64,000 nucleotides of DNA from Cognaticolwellia sediminilitoris (GCA_002104535.1 NBOG01000004.1:124001-188000); one strand, 5' to 3'. Positions 19,398 to 29,211 are shown, counted from the stretch's first letter. Translations and numbers: made by a program. The notes: generated by a model not told the origin, from the letters alone.

Positions 19398-20843
19398 TTA
19401 TAAAATTAACGCGGCGGCCACGCCAAAAACCATTAGAGGCAAATTATAGTGAATAAAGGTTGGCACAACACTATCCCAAATATGGTTATGTTGACCATCA
19501 ACATTTAAACCAGCCGTTGGGCCTAACGTTGAGTCTGATGCTGGCGAACCCGCATCTCCTAACGCTGCTGCTGTGCCAACTAAAGCGACAATAGCTAAAG
19601 GAGAAAAGTTTAACTGCAGCGCTAGCGGCACATAAATAGCAGCAATAATAGGTATTGTGGAAAATGAAGAACCAATGCCGATAGTAATAAACAACCCAAC
19701 CGACAACATCAAAATAGCAGCAATCAGTTTACTATCGCCCATCATGCCTACAGATGCTGACACTAAGGTATTTATATCCCCGGTTGTACGTAGAACTTCC
19801 GCAAAGCCGCCAGCAGCAATCATTATAAAGCCTATCATGGCCATCATGCGCATACCTTGGGTAAAAATATCGTCCGAGTCTTGCCATTTTAATGTGCCAC
19901 TTAATAAGAATACTAAAAAGCCTGCTACGCCACCGTAAATCATAGAATGGGTGGCTATTTGAATAGAAAAAGCTAAAACAATCGCAACAACCGCTACAGC
20001 TACGGTTTTACCGCAATATGGTGTATCACTTTCTTCCTCAATACCTTCTACTTTCTCAAGCTTCTCAAGATCATATTCTCGTTTATGACGATAACTGAAA
20101 AACACAGCAATTAACAAACCTACCAGCATGCCGGCAGCAGGAATTAACATTGCCATAGCGGCATTAATCCCCTGAGTTTGCATACCGTTTTGTTCGATGT
20201 TTGCGAGTAAAATATCATTTAAAAATATTGCGCCGAACCCCACAGGAAAGAACATATACGGGCTGACCAAACCAAAAGTTAATATACAGGCGATTAACCG
20301 TCGATCAATCTGCATTTTTGTCATCATAAATAACAACGGTGGCACAATAATAGGGATAAAAGCGATATGAATCGGAATAATGTTTTGTGAAGAAAAAGCC
20401 ACTAATAATAAGAAACCTAAAACAAAATACTTTATTTTTTGGCTTTGGCGACTGTCGGTGACAGTGCCGAGTTTTTTAGTTATTTTACCAGCAAACATCG
20501 CAGGCAAACCCGATTTAGATATTGTTGCAGCAAAAGCGCCAAGCAGTGCATAACTTAAAGCTGTTCTTCCACCTGCACCAATGCCAGTGTTAAAAGCGTC
20601 AATAGTTTCAGTAATATTTAGACCGCCGACTACACCGGCAAAAATTGATGAAAGTAACAGCGATATTACGACGTTAACGCGTAACAAACTTAAACTTAAC
20701 ATCAATAAAATTGAAGCTAAAACTGCATTGAGTATGGCGGTATCCGTACTCATAGACTCATAAACCATATAAATAATAGCGATCACGAGTAATGCGAGTA
20801 CCGATTTATTGCCTGATTCCACTGCTAACTCTTTTTTTACCAT
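19398..20843 (-). CDS. Na+/H+ antiporter family (NhaC/COG2056-like) permease
   Basis: A polytopic membrane protein of 481 residues with roughly 11-12 helices. Motifs such as YALLGAFAATISKSGLPAMFAGKI, FSSQNIIPIHIAFIPIIVPPLL, SFSTIPIIAAIYVPLALQLNFSP and GDAGSPASDSTLGPTAGLN(VDGQHNH) place it in the antiporter family of uncharacterised specificity (IT superfamily); members may exchange Na+ or carry organic solutes. It starts 4 bp after the stop of the 2-oxoglutarate oxygenase, so the two form one operon and its start signals (GGAAA, 9 nt from ATG) lie inside the oxygenase stop. This coupling suggests the substrate may be related to that of the oxygenase. Confidence 0.85.
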   Translation of the reverse strand: MVKKELAVESGNKSVLALLVIAIIYMVYESMSTDTAILNAVLASILLMLSLSLLRVNVVISLLLSSIFAGVVGGLNITETIDAFNTGIGAGGRTALSYALLGAFAATISKSGLPAMFAGKITKKLGTVTDSRQSQKIKYFVLGFLLLVAFSSQNIIPIHIAFIPIIVPPLLFMMTKMQIDRRLIACILTFGLVSPYMFFPVGFGAIFLNDILLANIEQNGMQTQGINAAMAMLIPAAGMLVGLLIAVFFSYRHKREYDLEKLEKVEGIEEESDTPYCGKTVAVAVVAIVLAFSIQIATHSMIYGGVAGFLVFLLSGTLKWQDSDDIFTQGMRMMAMIGFIMIAAGGFAEVLRTTGDINTLVSASVGMMGDSKLIAAILMLSVGLFITIGIGSSFSTIPIIAAIYVPLALQLNFSPLAIVALVGTAAALGDAGSPASDSTLGPTAGLNVDGQHNHIWDSVVPTFIHYNLPLMVFGVAAALIL

Positions 20844-20847
20844 ATTA

Positions 20848-21621
20848 TTATTTTCCATAAAAAGTTTTACGGGCTGAATCAGATAAAGCAACACCTGGCT
20901 TATTATTGTATGCAAGCACCACCATCATTCGGGTAATATCACCGATGGTAGGTGTGACACGATGTATAGCGTTACGTCCTCGAAATAACACCAAATCACC
21001 CGGCTCTATAGAAAGTACATTAGGTGTAGTATCCCCTGAAAGCACTTTTTCAACACCAGAAAAATTCATTTCGCCGCGGTCGGCATCTCTTACGTCTCTG
21101 ACATATTGAAATTCTCCACCAGCTTCAGGCTTTTGGATCATTAATGTAGTAGCAAATGAAGAGTTATCAAAATGCCAACCTAGCTCTTGCCCTGCACTTG
21201 CGTAATGTAGATTTATAGACGAATAGTCATCATCATAACTATAAAGGCCTGATTCATTTAACACTTCTTTTAAAAAATCACGGAAAACTTCACTATCATA
21301 CAAGGTGCGAAGTACTGAATCAGTGGATATCTGTTCATCATTAATACAACCTTTACTAGAGTTTACCAACTGATTTCTAATGTGCTCTGGGGGGTAACTG
21401 GGGTCTGAATCACTAATATAAACATTATGTTGCTGGTTGGTATAAAACGCTAAATTTTGTTTCGCTTCCCCTTCGAGCCTAATTTGCTTTAAAGCTTGTA
21501 ATGTTATAAAACTTTTAATTACTATCGCGCCATCACGCTCCAGCGTTTCTTTACATCTTTGTTTGTAAGACGGGTCAGTAATTTGATTTAATTCAAGGTT
21601 TATAACTTCAGCAAGCTTCAT
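20848..21621 (-). CDS. 2-oxoglutarate/Fe(II) oxygenase of the HalD/BesD-like type
   Basis: A 257-residue double-stranded beta-helix enzyme. The iron site reads H150-F-D152 (GWHFDNSSF) and H220 (NAIHRVTP), with R231 (ITRMM) placed to bind 2-oxoglutarate. The region YPPEHIRNQ...GWHFDNSSFATTLMIQKPEAGGEFQY resembles, from memory, enzymes acting on free amino acids such as the halogenases BesD and HalD. Halogenases replace the iron-binding Asp with Gly or Ala; here Asp is kept, so hydroxylation is expected. Substrate unknown. It is the first gene of a two-gene operon with an NhaC-like permease. Confidence 0.8.
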   Translation of the reverse strand: MKLAEVINLELNQITDPSYKQRCKETLERDGAIVIKSFITLQALKQIRLEGEAKQNLAFYTNQQHNVYISDSDPSYPPEHIRNQLVNSSKGCINDEQISTDSVLRTLYDSEVFRDFLKEVLNESGLYSYDDDYSSINLHYASAGQELGWHFDNSSFATTLMIQKPEAGGEFQYVRDVRDADRGEMNFSGVEKVLSGDTTPNVLSIEPGDLVLFRGRNAIHRVTPTIGDITRMMVVLAYNNKPGVALSDSARKTFYGK

Positions 21622-22037
21622 TATCTTTCTCCGTTTTGAAAGAAATATTGATTAAATGCGTATTTCTTTACAGTAAATTATTAGCGAAAAAAACATTTTA
21701 GGATGATTCCATTATCTGCCGTTTTAGGTGAAGCACAATACAGCAATATTGTAATTCACTTTTACTGGTTGGTAATAATAGCGCTAACTTTATCTCAGTG
21801 TTAACAGTGATTAACAATAAAGATGAACAATACTATGATGAAATACGGTGATAAAAACAGCTTTAACATACATAAACATACTAAAAGCTAAGCTGTTGAA
21901 ATTTAGATAAGTTCAGACTTTTACTCGTTCATATACAGTACAAAAAACATGAATTTTAAATATAAAAAAGGGAAGTAAACTTCCCTTGACTTAATGCCGT
22001 TAAATCAGGCTTTGCAATTATTTTGCTGATTTACACG
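21622..22037. other. Intergenic region upstream of the oxygenase
   Basis: No gene found. It should contain the promoter of the minus-strand oxygenase operon, but I could not pick a convincing one. It also holds the terminator at 21964-21987. Confidence 0.4.
21964..21987 (-). terminator. Terminator of the AI-2E family gene
   Basis: An 8-bp stem (aagggaag / cttccctt) with a TAAA loop at 21968-21987, followed on the minus strand by six T. It lies 51 bp after the stop of the gene, which ends at 22038. Confidence 0.75.
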
Positions 22038-23090
22038 TTAGCTTTTGGCTTCTTCAGGGGGAGCATCTTCACTTGATAACAACACGGCAAACCAACGCCC
22101 TTCTGAGGAATTCTCTAACGCTATTTTGATCACCATCGTCAGTGGCACCGACAATAACATGCCGACAGTACCGAGCAACCAGCCCCAAAATATTAATGAA
22201 ATAAATACCACTAAAGTAGATAAGCCCAACCCGCGTCCTAAATAACGTGGTTCAACCACATTGCCCATCACGGTGTTAATGGTTAAGTAGCCTAAACCAA
22301 TAAATCCTGCCGCAGCAGGCCCTAATTGTAAAACCGCTAGTGACATCGCAGGAACGGCAGCGATTATTGAACCAATGTTAGGGATATAATTCAGTAGAAA
22401 AGCTAATACCCCCCACAATAAGAAAAAATCTAATCCAAAAGCCCATAGCATCAAAGACACACAAATACCGGTGGCAATACTCACTAATGTTTTTATCGCA
22501 AGGTAGTTATTAACTGATGCTAAGAACTGATCGATTTGTTTAATCCGCGCTTGTGGATCATCCAACGCTAAATGTAGTTTATGTGAAACCGAAGACGCTT
22601 CAAACAACATAAAAATTACAGTGATAATGATCAAAAATAGGTTGGCCATAACACCACCTAAACCACTAAGCATTTTAGCCGCTAAGCCCATTGCTGCGCT
22701 TGGATCGAAGTACTCAATTAATAATTCTGACGAAATAATGATATTGTAAGTATCTAATTGTTGAGTGAACCAAATAAGTTGATCTTGCAGCTGAGCACGG
22801 TAAACCGGTATCAGTAATGACAATTCATTTAATGAATTACCAACCAGGCCTGCAAGTGACATAGCAATAGAGACAAAAATAACAATAACAAAAATAACCG
22901 CAATTGGTTTTGGAATTTTGTATTTTGCTGCCTTGACTACTAACGGGTTACAAATAATGGCAATAAATGCCGATAATAAAAATGGCACCAACAGTGTTGC
23001 CGCTGTTTTAATACCGGCTAACACGATAAATAATGCTGCAGTGACTAATAAAAACTTCACTGCCCCTTCCGATTTTGCTTGTAAACCCAT
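22038..23090 (-). CDS. AI-2E family transporter (PerM/TqsA-like)
   Basis: A 350-residue inner-membrane protein of the AI-2 exporter family, whose members move autoinducer-2 or act as Na+/H+ antiporters. About eight helices are visible: three at the N-terminus, then a ~130-residue amphipathic stretch, and the second half with WGVLAFLLNYIPNIGSIIAAVPA, GNVVEPRYLGRGLGLSTLVVFISLIFWGWLLGTVGMLLSVP. These C-terminal motifs are diagnostic. The substrate is not readable. It stands alone between the oxygenase operon and ybbP. Confidence 0.9.
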   Translation of the reverse strand: MGLQAKSEGAVKFLLVTAALFIVLAGIKTAATLLVPFLLSAFIAIICNPLVVKAAKYKIPKPIAVIFVIVIFVSIAMSLAGLVGNSLNELSLLIPVYRAQLQDQLIWFTQQLDTYNIIISSELLIEYFDPSAAMGLAAKMLSGLGGVMANLFLIIITVIFMLFEASSVSHKLHLALDDPQARIKQIDQFLASVNNYLAIKTLVSIATGICVSLMLWAFGLDFFLLWGVLAFLLNYIPNIGSIIAAVPAMSLAVLQLGPAAAGFIGLGYLTINTVMGNVVEPRYLGRGLGLSTLVVFISLIFWGWLLGTVGMLLSVPLTMVIKIALENSSEGRWFAVLLSSEDAPPEEAKS

Positions 23091-23192
23091 TTTCTCTACC
23101 TTGAGTATTAATTATTATTAGTTTTATAAAACTATAAGTGATTTCATAGCGTTACTAAAGCCTTAAAGCGCTGTATCACCATCATAAAGCTA

Positions 23193-25775
23193 TTACATAG
23201 TTCTACGGATCAACGTCACACTTGATAAATTAAGCAAACGCCAACAACTTAACATGCCTATCAAGCCTACAAAAAATGCGCCAGCGCCAATTCCTACCAA
23301 CCAATATTGGAAGTGAAAACTGCCTGCCATGTTAAATACTTGGCTTTGTAAAATATAAACAGCGATTTCCATGCCTATACTGGCCATTAAACCGGCAATT
23401 CCCCCTAAAGCGACAAATTCAAAAAGTACGCTATTTCGCAGTAAACCACCGCGAGCACCTAAGGTACGTAAAATGGCTAACTCTCGCTCTCTTTCTTCCA
23501 TACTGGCTTGTACTTGGGCAATTAACACTAAACTACCGGCAAGCACCACTAAAATAAGAATTAACTGAATAGCCACGGAGACTTGCTCGATAATATTATT
23601 CAGCTGCGCCATAATAGCGGCAAAATCCATTAACGTTATTGTTGGAAAATCTGCCATAAAGCGATAAACCATATCTCGGTCTTGATCAGATATCGACCAT
23701 GCTGAAATTGAAGTCGTCGGAAATTGCTCAAGAACACTTTGGTTAAAAACCATAATGAAATTTAACTGACGACTTTGCCAGTTTACCTGACGAATACTGG
23801 TCACCGGTACAGTGAATTCGTCTGAGCCTAAGGTAAAGGTTAACTCATCACCTAATTTTATCTCTAAACGTTCGGCTATGTTGCTTTCAATTGATACTTG
23901 AGGTTTATCTTCGCCAACTTGCCACCACTGACCCGCAATAATTTCATTTTCTTCGGGTAATTCAGTGCGCCAAGTTAAGCCAAGCTCTCGGCCCATGCCC
24001 TGCCTACTTTTTTTCTGTGCTGTTTTTTTAGCGGCTTGTTTTTCCTTGCTGGCAGAGGCAGCTTCGCTTGGCTCTTGGATATCTTCTTTAGCTTCATCGA
24101 CAGTCTTTATGCCATTTATTGCCGATAAGCGGCCACGATAAACATGATAAAAGCCTTGATTAGCAATATCGTTCTGTTCAGCAAACTGTTTTAGTGGTGC
24201 TATTTGCGCTTCACTAATATTGATTAAATAATGGTTAGGGGTTCCTTCGGGAAATTGTTGTTCCCATTCCGACAATATAGAGCTTTTCATTACGGTAATT
24301 AATAACAACAATTTAATGGCGATTGTAAAGCTAACTAGCTGAACACTGTTTTCACTGGCGCGGCGCTTTAAATTTGCTAATGCCAAATGCCAAGACTTAC
24401 CGGCTTTAGTGCCAACACTTCGCCCTGCACTCATCAAACCTTTGCCAAATAACAGTAGAATAAACGAAACAAAGACACCACCGAGTAATAAGGCGGCGCT
24501 CATGATTAGATCTTGACTAAAAATAAACAACAGCAGAAACAACGCCAACAGCGGCGGCAGTTGATGCCAGCCCAAACGTGCTACTTTATTCTGGCTAAAG
24601 CCGCGAATAACGTTTAATGGTGAGCTTTGCACTAAGGTCATAATAGGATGAATAGCAAAGGCAATAGCGCACAATAGGCCGGTAAAAATGGCGGTTAAAA
24701 ATGGCACAAAAGTTAGTGGCGAATCTGCTAGCGATAAATAACTAGCGATAGCATTTACCCCCAACAACATTAAACCATAGCCGACCAGTAACCCGGTTGC
24801 GATGCTTAAACAACTCAGTAAGGTCCAATGTAAGCAGTAAAGTTTCCTGACATGCGAGATAGTCGCCCCCAGCGCTTTAAATATCGACACTGTAGATTGA
24901 TGACGTTGACCATAACGTCTACTCGCCACAGCGACTGCTACTGCCGCTAGCACAATGCCTAGCATGCTAGCTAACGATAAAAATTTCTCTGCGGTATCAA
25001 GTATTCTAGATAATCGATTTTGTGCGGCCTTGGCATCATACCAACGCTGAGCTTCATTAATTTGTGGCTTTATCCAGTCTTCGAACGTTTCAATCGCTTG
25101 TGTTTCACCAGCAAATAAGTATTTGTATGTAATGCGACTGCCGGGCTGAATTAGTTCAGTTTTAGCCATATCGTTGATATTTAAAATTACAGTTGGGCCA
25201 GCAATAAAAGCGCGATATGAACGATCAGGAATATCAGTTACCACACCAGCAATAGTAAGCGGAGCAACACCGATTTCAATGACGTCGCCAATATTTACGC
25301 CTAAGCGACTTAATAAGCTTGGCTCAACCCAAACCGTACCTGGTTTTGGCGCATTTGCTACAACACTTTCGGTTTGTGTCAATGATGTTTTGATTCTCAA
25401 CTCGCCCCTAAGCGGATATGTTTCAGACACCGCATCAAGTTCGCTGAGTAACATATTATCACCGGCAAACGCCATCGATTCGGTTTCAATTTTACGGGCA
25501 GTTTTTAGTGCTAATGACTGACTTTTATCAAGAATATGGCTGTCAATCTCAGATGACATTCTTAAAACCCGATCAGCCCCGATGGTATTAGTACTGTTAG
25601 CGACTATCGCGTGTTTGATTTGACCTGAAAAACCGGTTAATGAAAATACTGTTGCAACAGCTAAGACAATCGCAAGAAAAATAATGGTCAGTTCACCACG
25701 GCGTAATTCATGATGTAACAAGCGAAGTGATTGAGTAAACCACATGGTTGAGGCTTTATGATTATCAGTTTTCAT
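23193..25775 (-). CDS. ybbP: ABC transporter permease YbbP (FtsX family)
   Basis: An 860-residue permease with ten predicted membrane segments: one N-terminal, a periplasmic domain (~55-260), a block of helices (~265-480), a second periplasmic domain (~500-730) and three C-terminal helices with the FtsX motif QASMEERERELAILRTLGARG. The second periplasmic domain carries an inserted Lys/Ala/Glu-rich loop (~570-600). It follows ybbA by 2 bp. In E. coli ybbAP lies beside tesA with unknown role; a lipid or lipoprotein-related function is often proposed. Confidence 0.9.
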   Translation of the reverse strand: MKTDNHKASTMWFTQSLRLLHHELRRGELTIIFLAIVLAVATVFSLTGFSGQIKHAIVANSTNTIGADRVLRMSSEIDSHILDKSQSLALKTARKIETESMAFAGDNMLLSELDAVSETYPLRGELRIKTSLTQTESVVANAPKPGTVWVEPSLLSRLGVNIGDVIEIGVAPLTIAGVVTDIPDRSYRAFIAGPTVILNINDMAKTELIQPGSRITYKYLFAGETQAIETFEDWIKPQINEAQRWYDAKAAQNRLSRILDTAEKFLSLASMLGIVLAAVAVAVASRRYGQRHQSTVSIFKALGATISHVRKLYCLHWTLLSCLSIATGLLVGYGLMLLGVNAIASYLSLADSPLTFVPFLTAIFTGLLCAIAFAIHPIMTLVQSSPLNVIRGFSQNKVARLGWHQLPPLLALFLLLFIFSQDLIMSAALLLGGVFVSFILLLFGKGLMSAGRSVGTKAGKSWHLALANLKRRASENSVQLVSFTIAIKLLLLITVMKSSILSEWEQQFPEGTPNHYLINISEAQIAPLKQFAEQNDIANQGFYHVYRGRLSAINGIKTVDEAKEDIQEPSEAASASKEKQAAKKTAQKKSRQGMGRELGLTWRTELPEENEIIAGQWWQVGEDKPQVSIESNIAERLEIKLGDELTFTLGSDEFTVPVTSIRQVNWQSRQLNFIMVFNQSVLEQFPTTSISAWSISDQDRDMVYRFMADFPTITLMDFAAIMAQLNNIIEQVSVAIQLILILVVLAGSLVLIAQVQASMEERERELAILRTLGARGGLLRNSVLFEFVALGGIAGLMASIGMEIAVYILQSQVFNMAGSFHFQYWLVGIGAGAFFVGLIGMLSCWRLLNLSSVTLIRRTM

Positions 25776-25777
25776 TA

Positions 25778-26569
25778 TTAACCTACTTCAGACGCGGTGT
25801 TTTCTACAGCTTTGCTTTCGGCGGCAGAATCAGCAACCTGAGTAGCTTCAACAGATGAATGTTCAGTTGTAACAGCTTGCTCTACAGATGTTTCAGTTAA
25901 TACACCGCTGTCCATTTCCACTTGGCGCTGACACCTCGCGGCAAGCTTAGCATCATGAGTAACTAACACTAACGTTGTGCCTTCTTTAGCATTTAAATCA
26001 AATATTAGGTCGGTAATATGTTGCCCAGTTTTACTATCAAGATTACCGGTAGGTTCATCAGCAAATAAAATATCAGGTTTAGCAATAAAAGCCCGAGCAA
26101 TGGCAACGCGTTGTTGTTCTCCACCAGAAAGTTGAGAAGGATAATGATCTAATCGATCAGACAAACCAACTTGAGCAAGTAAAGCCTCTCCGCGCGCTTG
26201 AGCATCCGGTAAGTTAGCTAACTCAGCAGGTAACATGACATTTTCAAGGGCTGTTAAACTATTAATAAGTAAAAACTGCTGAAAAATAAAGCCAACATGT
26301 TGTGCCCGAACGTGACTACGTTGTTCTTCATTAAACTGGTGTAATGGCTGGTTTTTAAGATACACTTGTCCGGAGCTTGGTAAATCCAAGCCCGCTAGAA
26401 TTGATAGTAATGTTGTTTTACCTGAACCTGATGAGCCAACAATAGCAATTGACTCTCCTGCGGTAACGGTTAAATTAATCGCTTGAAGTAAGGCTAGAGT
26501 TTTATCTTCAACTTGTACTGATTTAGTTAAGTTTTTAACGCTTAAAATACTCTCGGAATTTACATGCAT
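25778..26569 (-). CDS. ybbA: ABC transporter ATPase YbbA
   Basis: ATP-binding subunit partnering YbbP. Walker A GSSGSGKT (~44-51), Q-loop FIFQQF, signature LSGGEQQRVAIARAF, Walker B ILFADEPTGNLDS and H-switch VTHD are all present, in the LolD/MacB-like subfamily. The ~35 residues after the conserved domain are Ala/Glu/Thr-rich and absent from E. coli YbbA. Its ATG overlaps the divergent tesA ATG in the palindrome CATG. The weak GTGGA ribosome site lies inside tesA. Confidence 0.93.
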   Translation of the reverse strand: MHVNSESILSVKNLTKSVQVEDKTLALLQAINLTVTAGESIAIVGSSGSGKTTLLSILAGLDLPSSGQVYLKNQPLHQFNEEQRSHVRAQHVGFIFQQFLLINSLTALENVMLPAELANLPDAQARGEALLAQVGLSDRLDHYPSQLSGGEQQRVAIARAFIAKPDILFADEPTGNLDSKTGQHITDLIFDLNAKEGTTLVLVTHDAKLAARCQRQVEMDSGVLTETSVEQAVTTEHSSVEATQVADSAAESKAVENTASEVG

Positions 26570-27248
26570 GAAAATTTATCCACTTTTTATATTATTTTTT
26601 AGTTTACTCGTTACCTCAGCAGTGAACGCCAGTGCCACTGTTCAAGATAAACAAACCAATACGGTTGAAGACAACATAAGTATCACTTCAGTCCGCAATA
26701 TTTTACTTTTAGGTGATAGTATCAGCGCAAGTTATGGGATGAAACCCACACAAGGCTGGGTTCATTTGCTCAATGAAACACTTATCCAACAAAAACAACC
26801 TTACACAATAATAAATGCCAGTGTTAGTGGTGAAACGACCAGTGGCGGATTATCTAGGCTAGCAGGCATTTTAGCTCATGAAAAGGTCGATCATTTACTG
26901 ATTGAATTAGGCGGAAACGACGGTTTGCGAGGTTATTCACCTAAGTTAATTAAAAACAACTTGTTACAAATGGTTCGATTAGCCCAAGAAAAAAACATTA
27001 GCGTTTCGATGATTCAAATAAAAATAACGCCAAACTATGGCCCAAGATATAATAAAATGTTTGAGCAAGTTTTTGAAGAGGTGGCAAAAGAAAGCGAAAT
27101 TACTCTGCTACCTTTTTTCATGGAAGACATCGCTGTCGATAAAAACCTGATGCAATCTGACGGTATTCACCCTAACGCAAAAGCACAACCGCTCATTGCT
27201 GACTATGTTGAGCAGCAACTTAAAACAATCATGGCAATGGAGCCTTAA
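26568..27248 (+). CDS. tesA: SGNH/GDSL esterase TesA
   Basis: Periplasmic multifunctional esterase (thioesterase I / lysophospholipase / arylesterase). A signal peptide covers ~1-23 (FILFFSLLVTSAVNASA). The catalytic blocks are present: GDSIS with the nucleophile Ser (block I), GETTSGG (II), GGNDGLRG (III) and DGIHPNA with the Asp-His pair (V). It is divergent from ybbA with overlapping start codons, as its neighbour order in E. coli predicts, and is followed 7 bp later by the antiporter gene on the same strand. Confidence 0.94.
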   Translation: MKIYPLFILFFSLLVTSAVNASATVQDKQTNTVEDNISITSVRNILLLGDSISASYGMKPTQGWVHLLNETLIQQKQPYTIINASVSGETTSGGLSRLAGILAHEKVDHLLIELGGNDGLRGYSPKLIKNNLLQMVRLAQEKNISVSMIQIKITPNYGPRYNKMFEQVFEEVAKESEITLLPFFMEDIAVDKNLMQSDGIHPNAKAQPLIADYVEQQLKTIMAMEP

Positions 27249-27254
27249 TTAATT

Positions 27255-28838
27255 ATGGAATTTATTTGGATTGGCTTTGCTTTTATTTGTGGTTTATTAA
27301 CTAAATTAATCGCCTTACCTCCTTCTATTGGTTATTTAGCCGCAGGCTTTATTCTGAATGCTTTAGGCTACCAAGCCGATAGCATGGTTTCTGTTTTAGC
27401 CGATGTAGGCATTACCCTAATGCTTTTTACTATCGGACTTAAATTAAATATAAAAGATTTAATTAAGCCTGAAGTATCCGTCGGTAGCGTCAGCCATAGC
27501 CTTTTATGGCTCATTACTGGAGTGGCACTTTTAAAAATTGTCGCCATGCTAAGTGTTGTTTTTGTAAGTGAGTTAAGCCTTGCGACATCTGCATTGATTG
27601 TCTTTGCGCTAAGTTTTAGTAGCACGGTATGTGTTGTTAAGCTTTTAGAAGACCATGGTGAAATGCGAACTCGTCACGGCAAGCTCGGTATTGGTATTTT
27701 GGTGATGCAGGATATTTTTGCCGTCATATTTTTAGTGGTAGCTACCGGTAAAATACCTAGTCCTTGGGTAGCATTATTACTGTTATTAATCCCTTTAAAG
27801 CCCTATATACATAAAGCAATAGATAAAGCAGGCCATGGCGAACTTATCCCCCTAATGGGATTTTTTCTGGCCTTTGGTGCTTATGAATTATTTGAATTAT
27901 TCCATGTCAAAGGTGACTTGGGCGCACTCTTAGCCGGCATGTATTTGGCAACGCATACTAAGGCAAGTGAGATCACTAAGTCTTTATTAAGTTTTAAAGA
28001 TATATTTTTAATTGGCTTTTTCTTATCTATCGGCTTTACTGCCCTACCCACACTTGAAATGCTTGCGATAGCGACAGGGTTAACCTTGTTACTGCCGATT
28101 AAGTTTTTGTTATTCTTCTTTATCTTAGTCAAACTAAATGTCAGAGGACGAACGGCATTTTTATCGGCTTTAGCATTAAGTAACTTCAGTGAGTTTGGAC
28201 TGATTGTTGCTGCTATTAGCACTAAGTCGGGCTGGTTATCATCTGAATGGTTGGTGATCTTGTCATTAGCCGTTTCATTATCTTTTATCATGACAAATGT
28301 ACTTTATAACTATGCTCACGACTTCTTTGCTGTTAATAAAGAAAAGTTTAAGCGCTTTGAAAGTAATAAACCTTTGCATGAAGATAAGTTTGTTCAACCT
28401 TGTGAAGCCCCTATTGCCATTATTGGTATGGGCCGAGTAGGAATGGGTGCCTACAATGCCTTAAATGCACAAGTAGGTAAGCAAGTCTGGGGCTTAGATG
28501 CCGATAAAGATAAAGTGAAATGGTTAAATGAAAACGGTATTCAAGCTTACTTAGGTGACGCAGAAGATGCCGATTTCTGGGAGAAACTTGACCTCAACAC
28601 CATTGAACTAATTCTTTTAGCCCTGCCTTCAGTGCAAGATATTATGAATATTACTGGGCAAATAAAGCGCACTAATTACTCAGGAAAAATAGCGGCTATT
28701 GCTCGCTATGATGATGAAAGAGTCGCGATAGAAAGTTATGGTGTAGATAAGGTTTTTAACTTCTATACTGAAGCTGGTGTCGGTTTCGCTGAAGAAAGTA
28801 TGAGCTTAGTGAATAATATTAACATCAAGAAGCTCTAA
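27255..28838 (+). CDS. Monovalent cation:proton antiporter, KefB/CPA2 type with TrkA-N domain
   Basis: A 527-residue CPA2 protein. Residues ~1-365 form ~12 membrane helices including LADVGITLMLFTIGLKL, ALSFSSTVCVVKLLEDHGE and GILVMQDIFAVIFLV; the QD motif (MQD) is intact. Residues ~380-510 are a Rossmann RCK/TrkA-N domain (AIIGMGRVGMGAYNAL) that senses NAD(H) or similar. It likely exports K+ or Na+. It lacks the final TrkA-C domain. It is close behind tesA and probably cotranscribed. Confidence 0.9.
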   Translation: MEFIWIGFAFICGLLTKLIALPPSIGYLAAGFILNALGYQADSMVSVLADVGITLMLFTIGLKLNIKDLIKPEVSVGSVSHSLLWLITGVALLKIVAMLSVVFVSELSLATSALIVFALSFSSTVCVVKLLEDHGEMRTRHGKLGIGILVMQDIFAVIFLVVATGKIPSPWVALLLLLIPLKPYIHKAIDKAGHGELIPLMGFFLAFGAYELFELFHVKGDLGALLAGMYLATHTKASEITKSLLSFKDIFLIGFFLSIGFTALPTLEMLAIATGLTLLLPIKFLLFFFILVKLNVRGRTAFLSALALSNFSEFGLIVAAISTKSGWLSSEWLVILSLAVSLSFIMTNVLYNYAHDFFAVNKEKFKRFESNKPLHEDKFVQPCEAPIAIIGMGRVGMGAYNALNAQVGKQVWGLDADKDKVKWLNENGIQAYLGDAEDADFWEKLDLNTIELILLALPSVQDIMNITGQIKRTNYSGKIAAIARYDDERVAIESYGVDKVFNFYTEAGVGFAEESMSLVNNINIKKL

Positions 28839-28965
28839 GCAACCCTGTCATAAGCTTTATTAAACCTTAGTGGAGTTTATGGCGGTAATTTTTAAATAGA
28901 CACAACCTTTCGCTGATTCTGATAGCACTACTCGAATGATTGAAGAAGCCTTAAATTCTAGGCAT

Positions 28966-28993
28966 AAAAAAACCGACATAAGTCGGTTTTTTT
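28966..28993. terminator. Bidirectional terminator between the antiporter gene and the tRNA operon
   Basis: CCGAC/GTCGG stem extended by A/T runs of seven on both sides. It can end the plus-strand antiporter transcript and the minus-strand tRNA operon. Confidence 0.8.
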
Positions 28994-29039
28994 ATTTCAC
29001 TTTTAAGCACCTGCTATTTACTAAAAGTAAAATAATAAG

Positions 29040-29115
29040 TGGCATCCCTAAGGGGATTCGAACCCCTGTTACCGCCGTGAAAGGGCGGTGTCCTAGGCCT
29101 CTAGACGATAGGGAC
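29040..29115 (-). tRNA. tRNA-Glu (anticodon TTC), copy 1, last in operon
   Basis: A 76-nt cloverleaf, near-identical to E. coli tRNA-Glu: anticodon loop CTTTCAC with TTC, T loop TTCGAAT, discriminator G and encoded CCA. The acceptor stem GTCCCTA/TAGGGAT ends in a G1-U72 wobble pair, where E. coli has G1-C72. Confidence 0.96.
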
Positions 29116-29211
29116 ACTAAAACAATGTAATTATAGTGTAATACACTACATCACGTTTTGTATCTGATTGTTAAACAATAAAACTTATCATTTAATAATC
29201 TAAGTTAATGG

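Noticed and set aside
20848-21621. Call as a halogenase
   Set aside because: The iron-binding Asp (D152) is retained; halogenases of this fold have Gly or Ala there to make room for chloride.
28936-29130. Plus-strand frame of 64 codons ending in GIRTPVTAVKGRC...
   Set aside because: Its second half is the antisense of tRNA-Glu copy 1; this type of frame is a well-known false gene.
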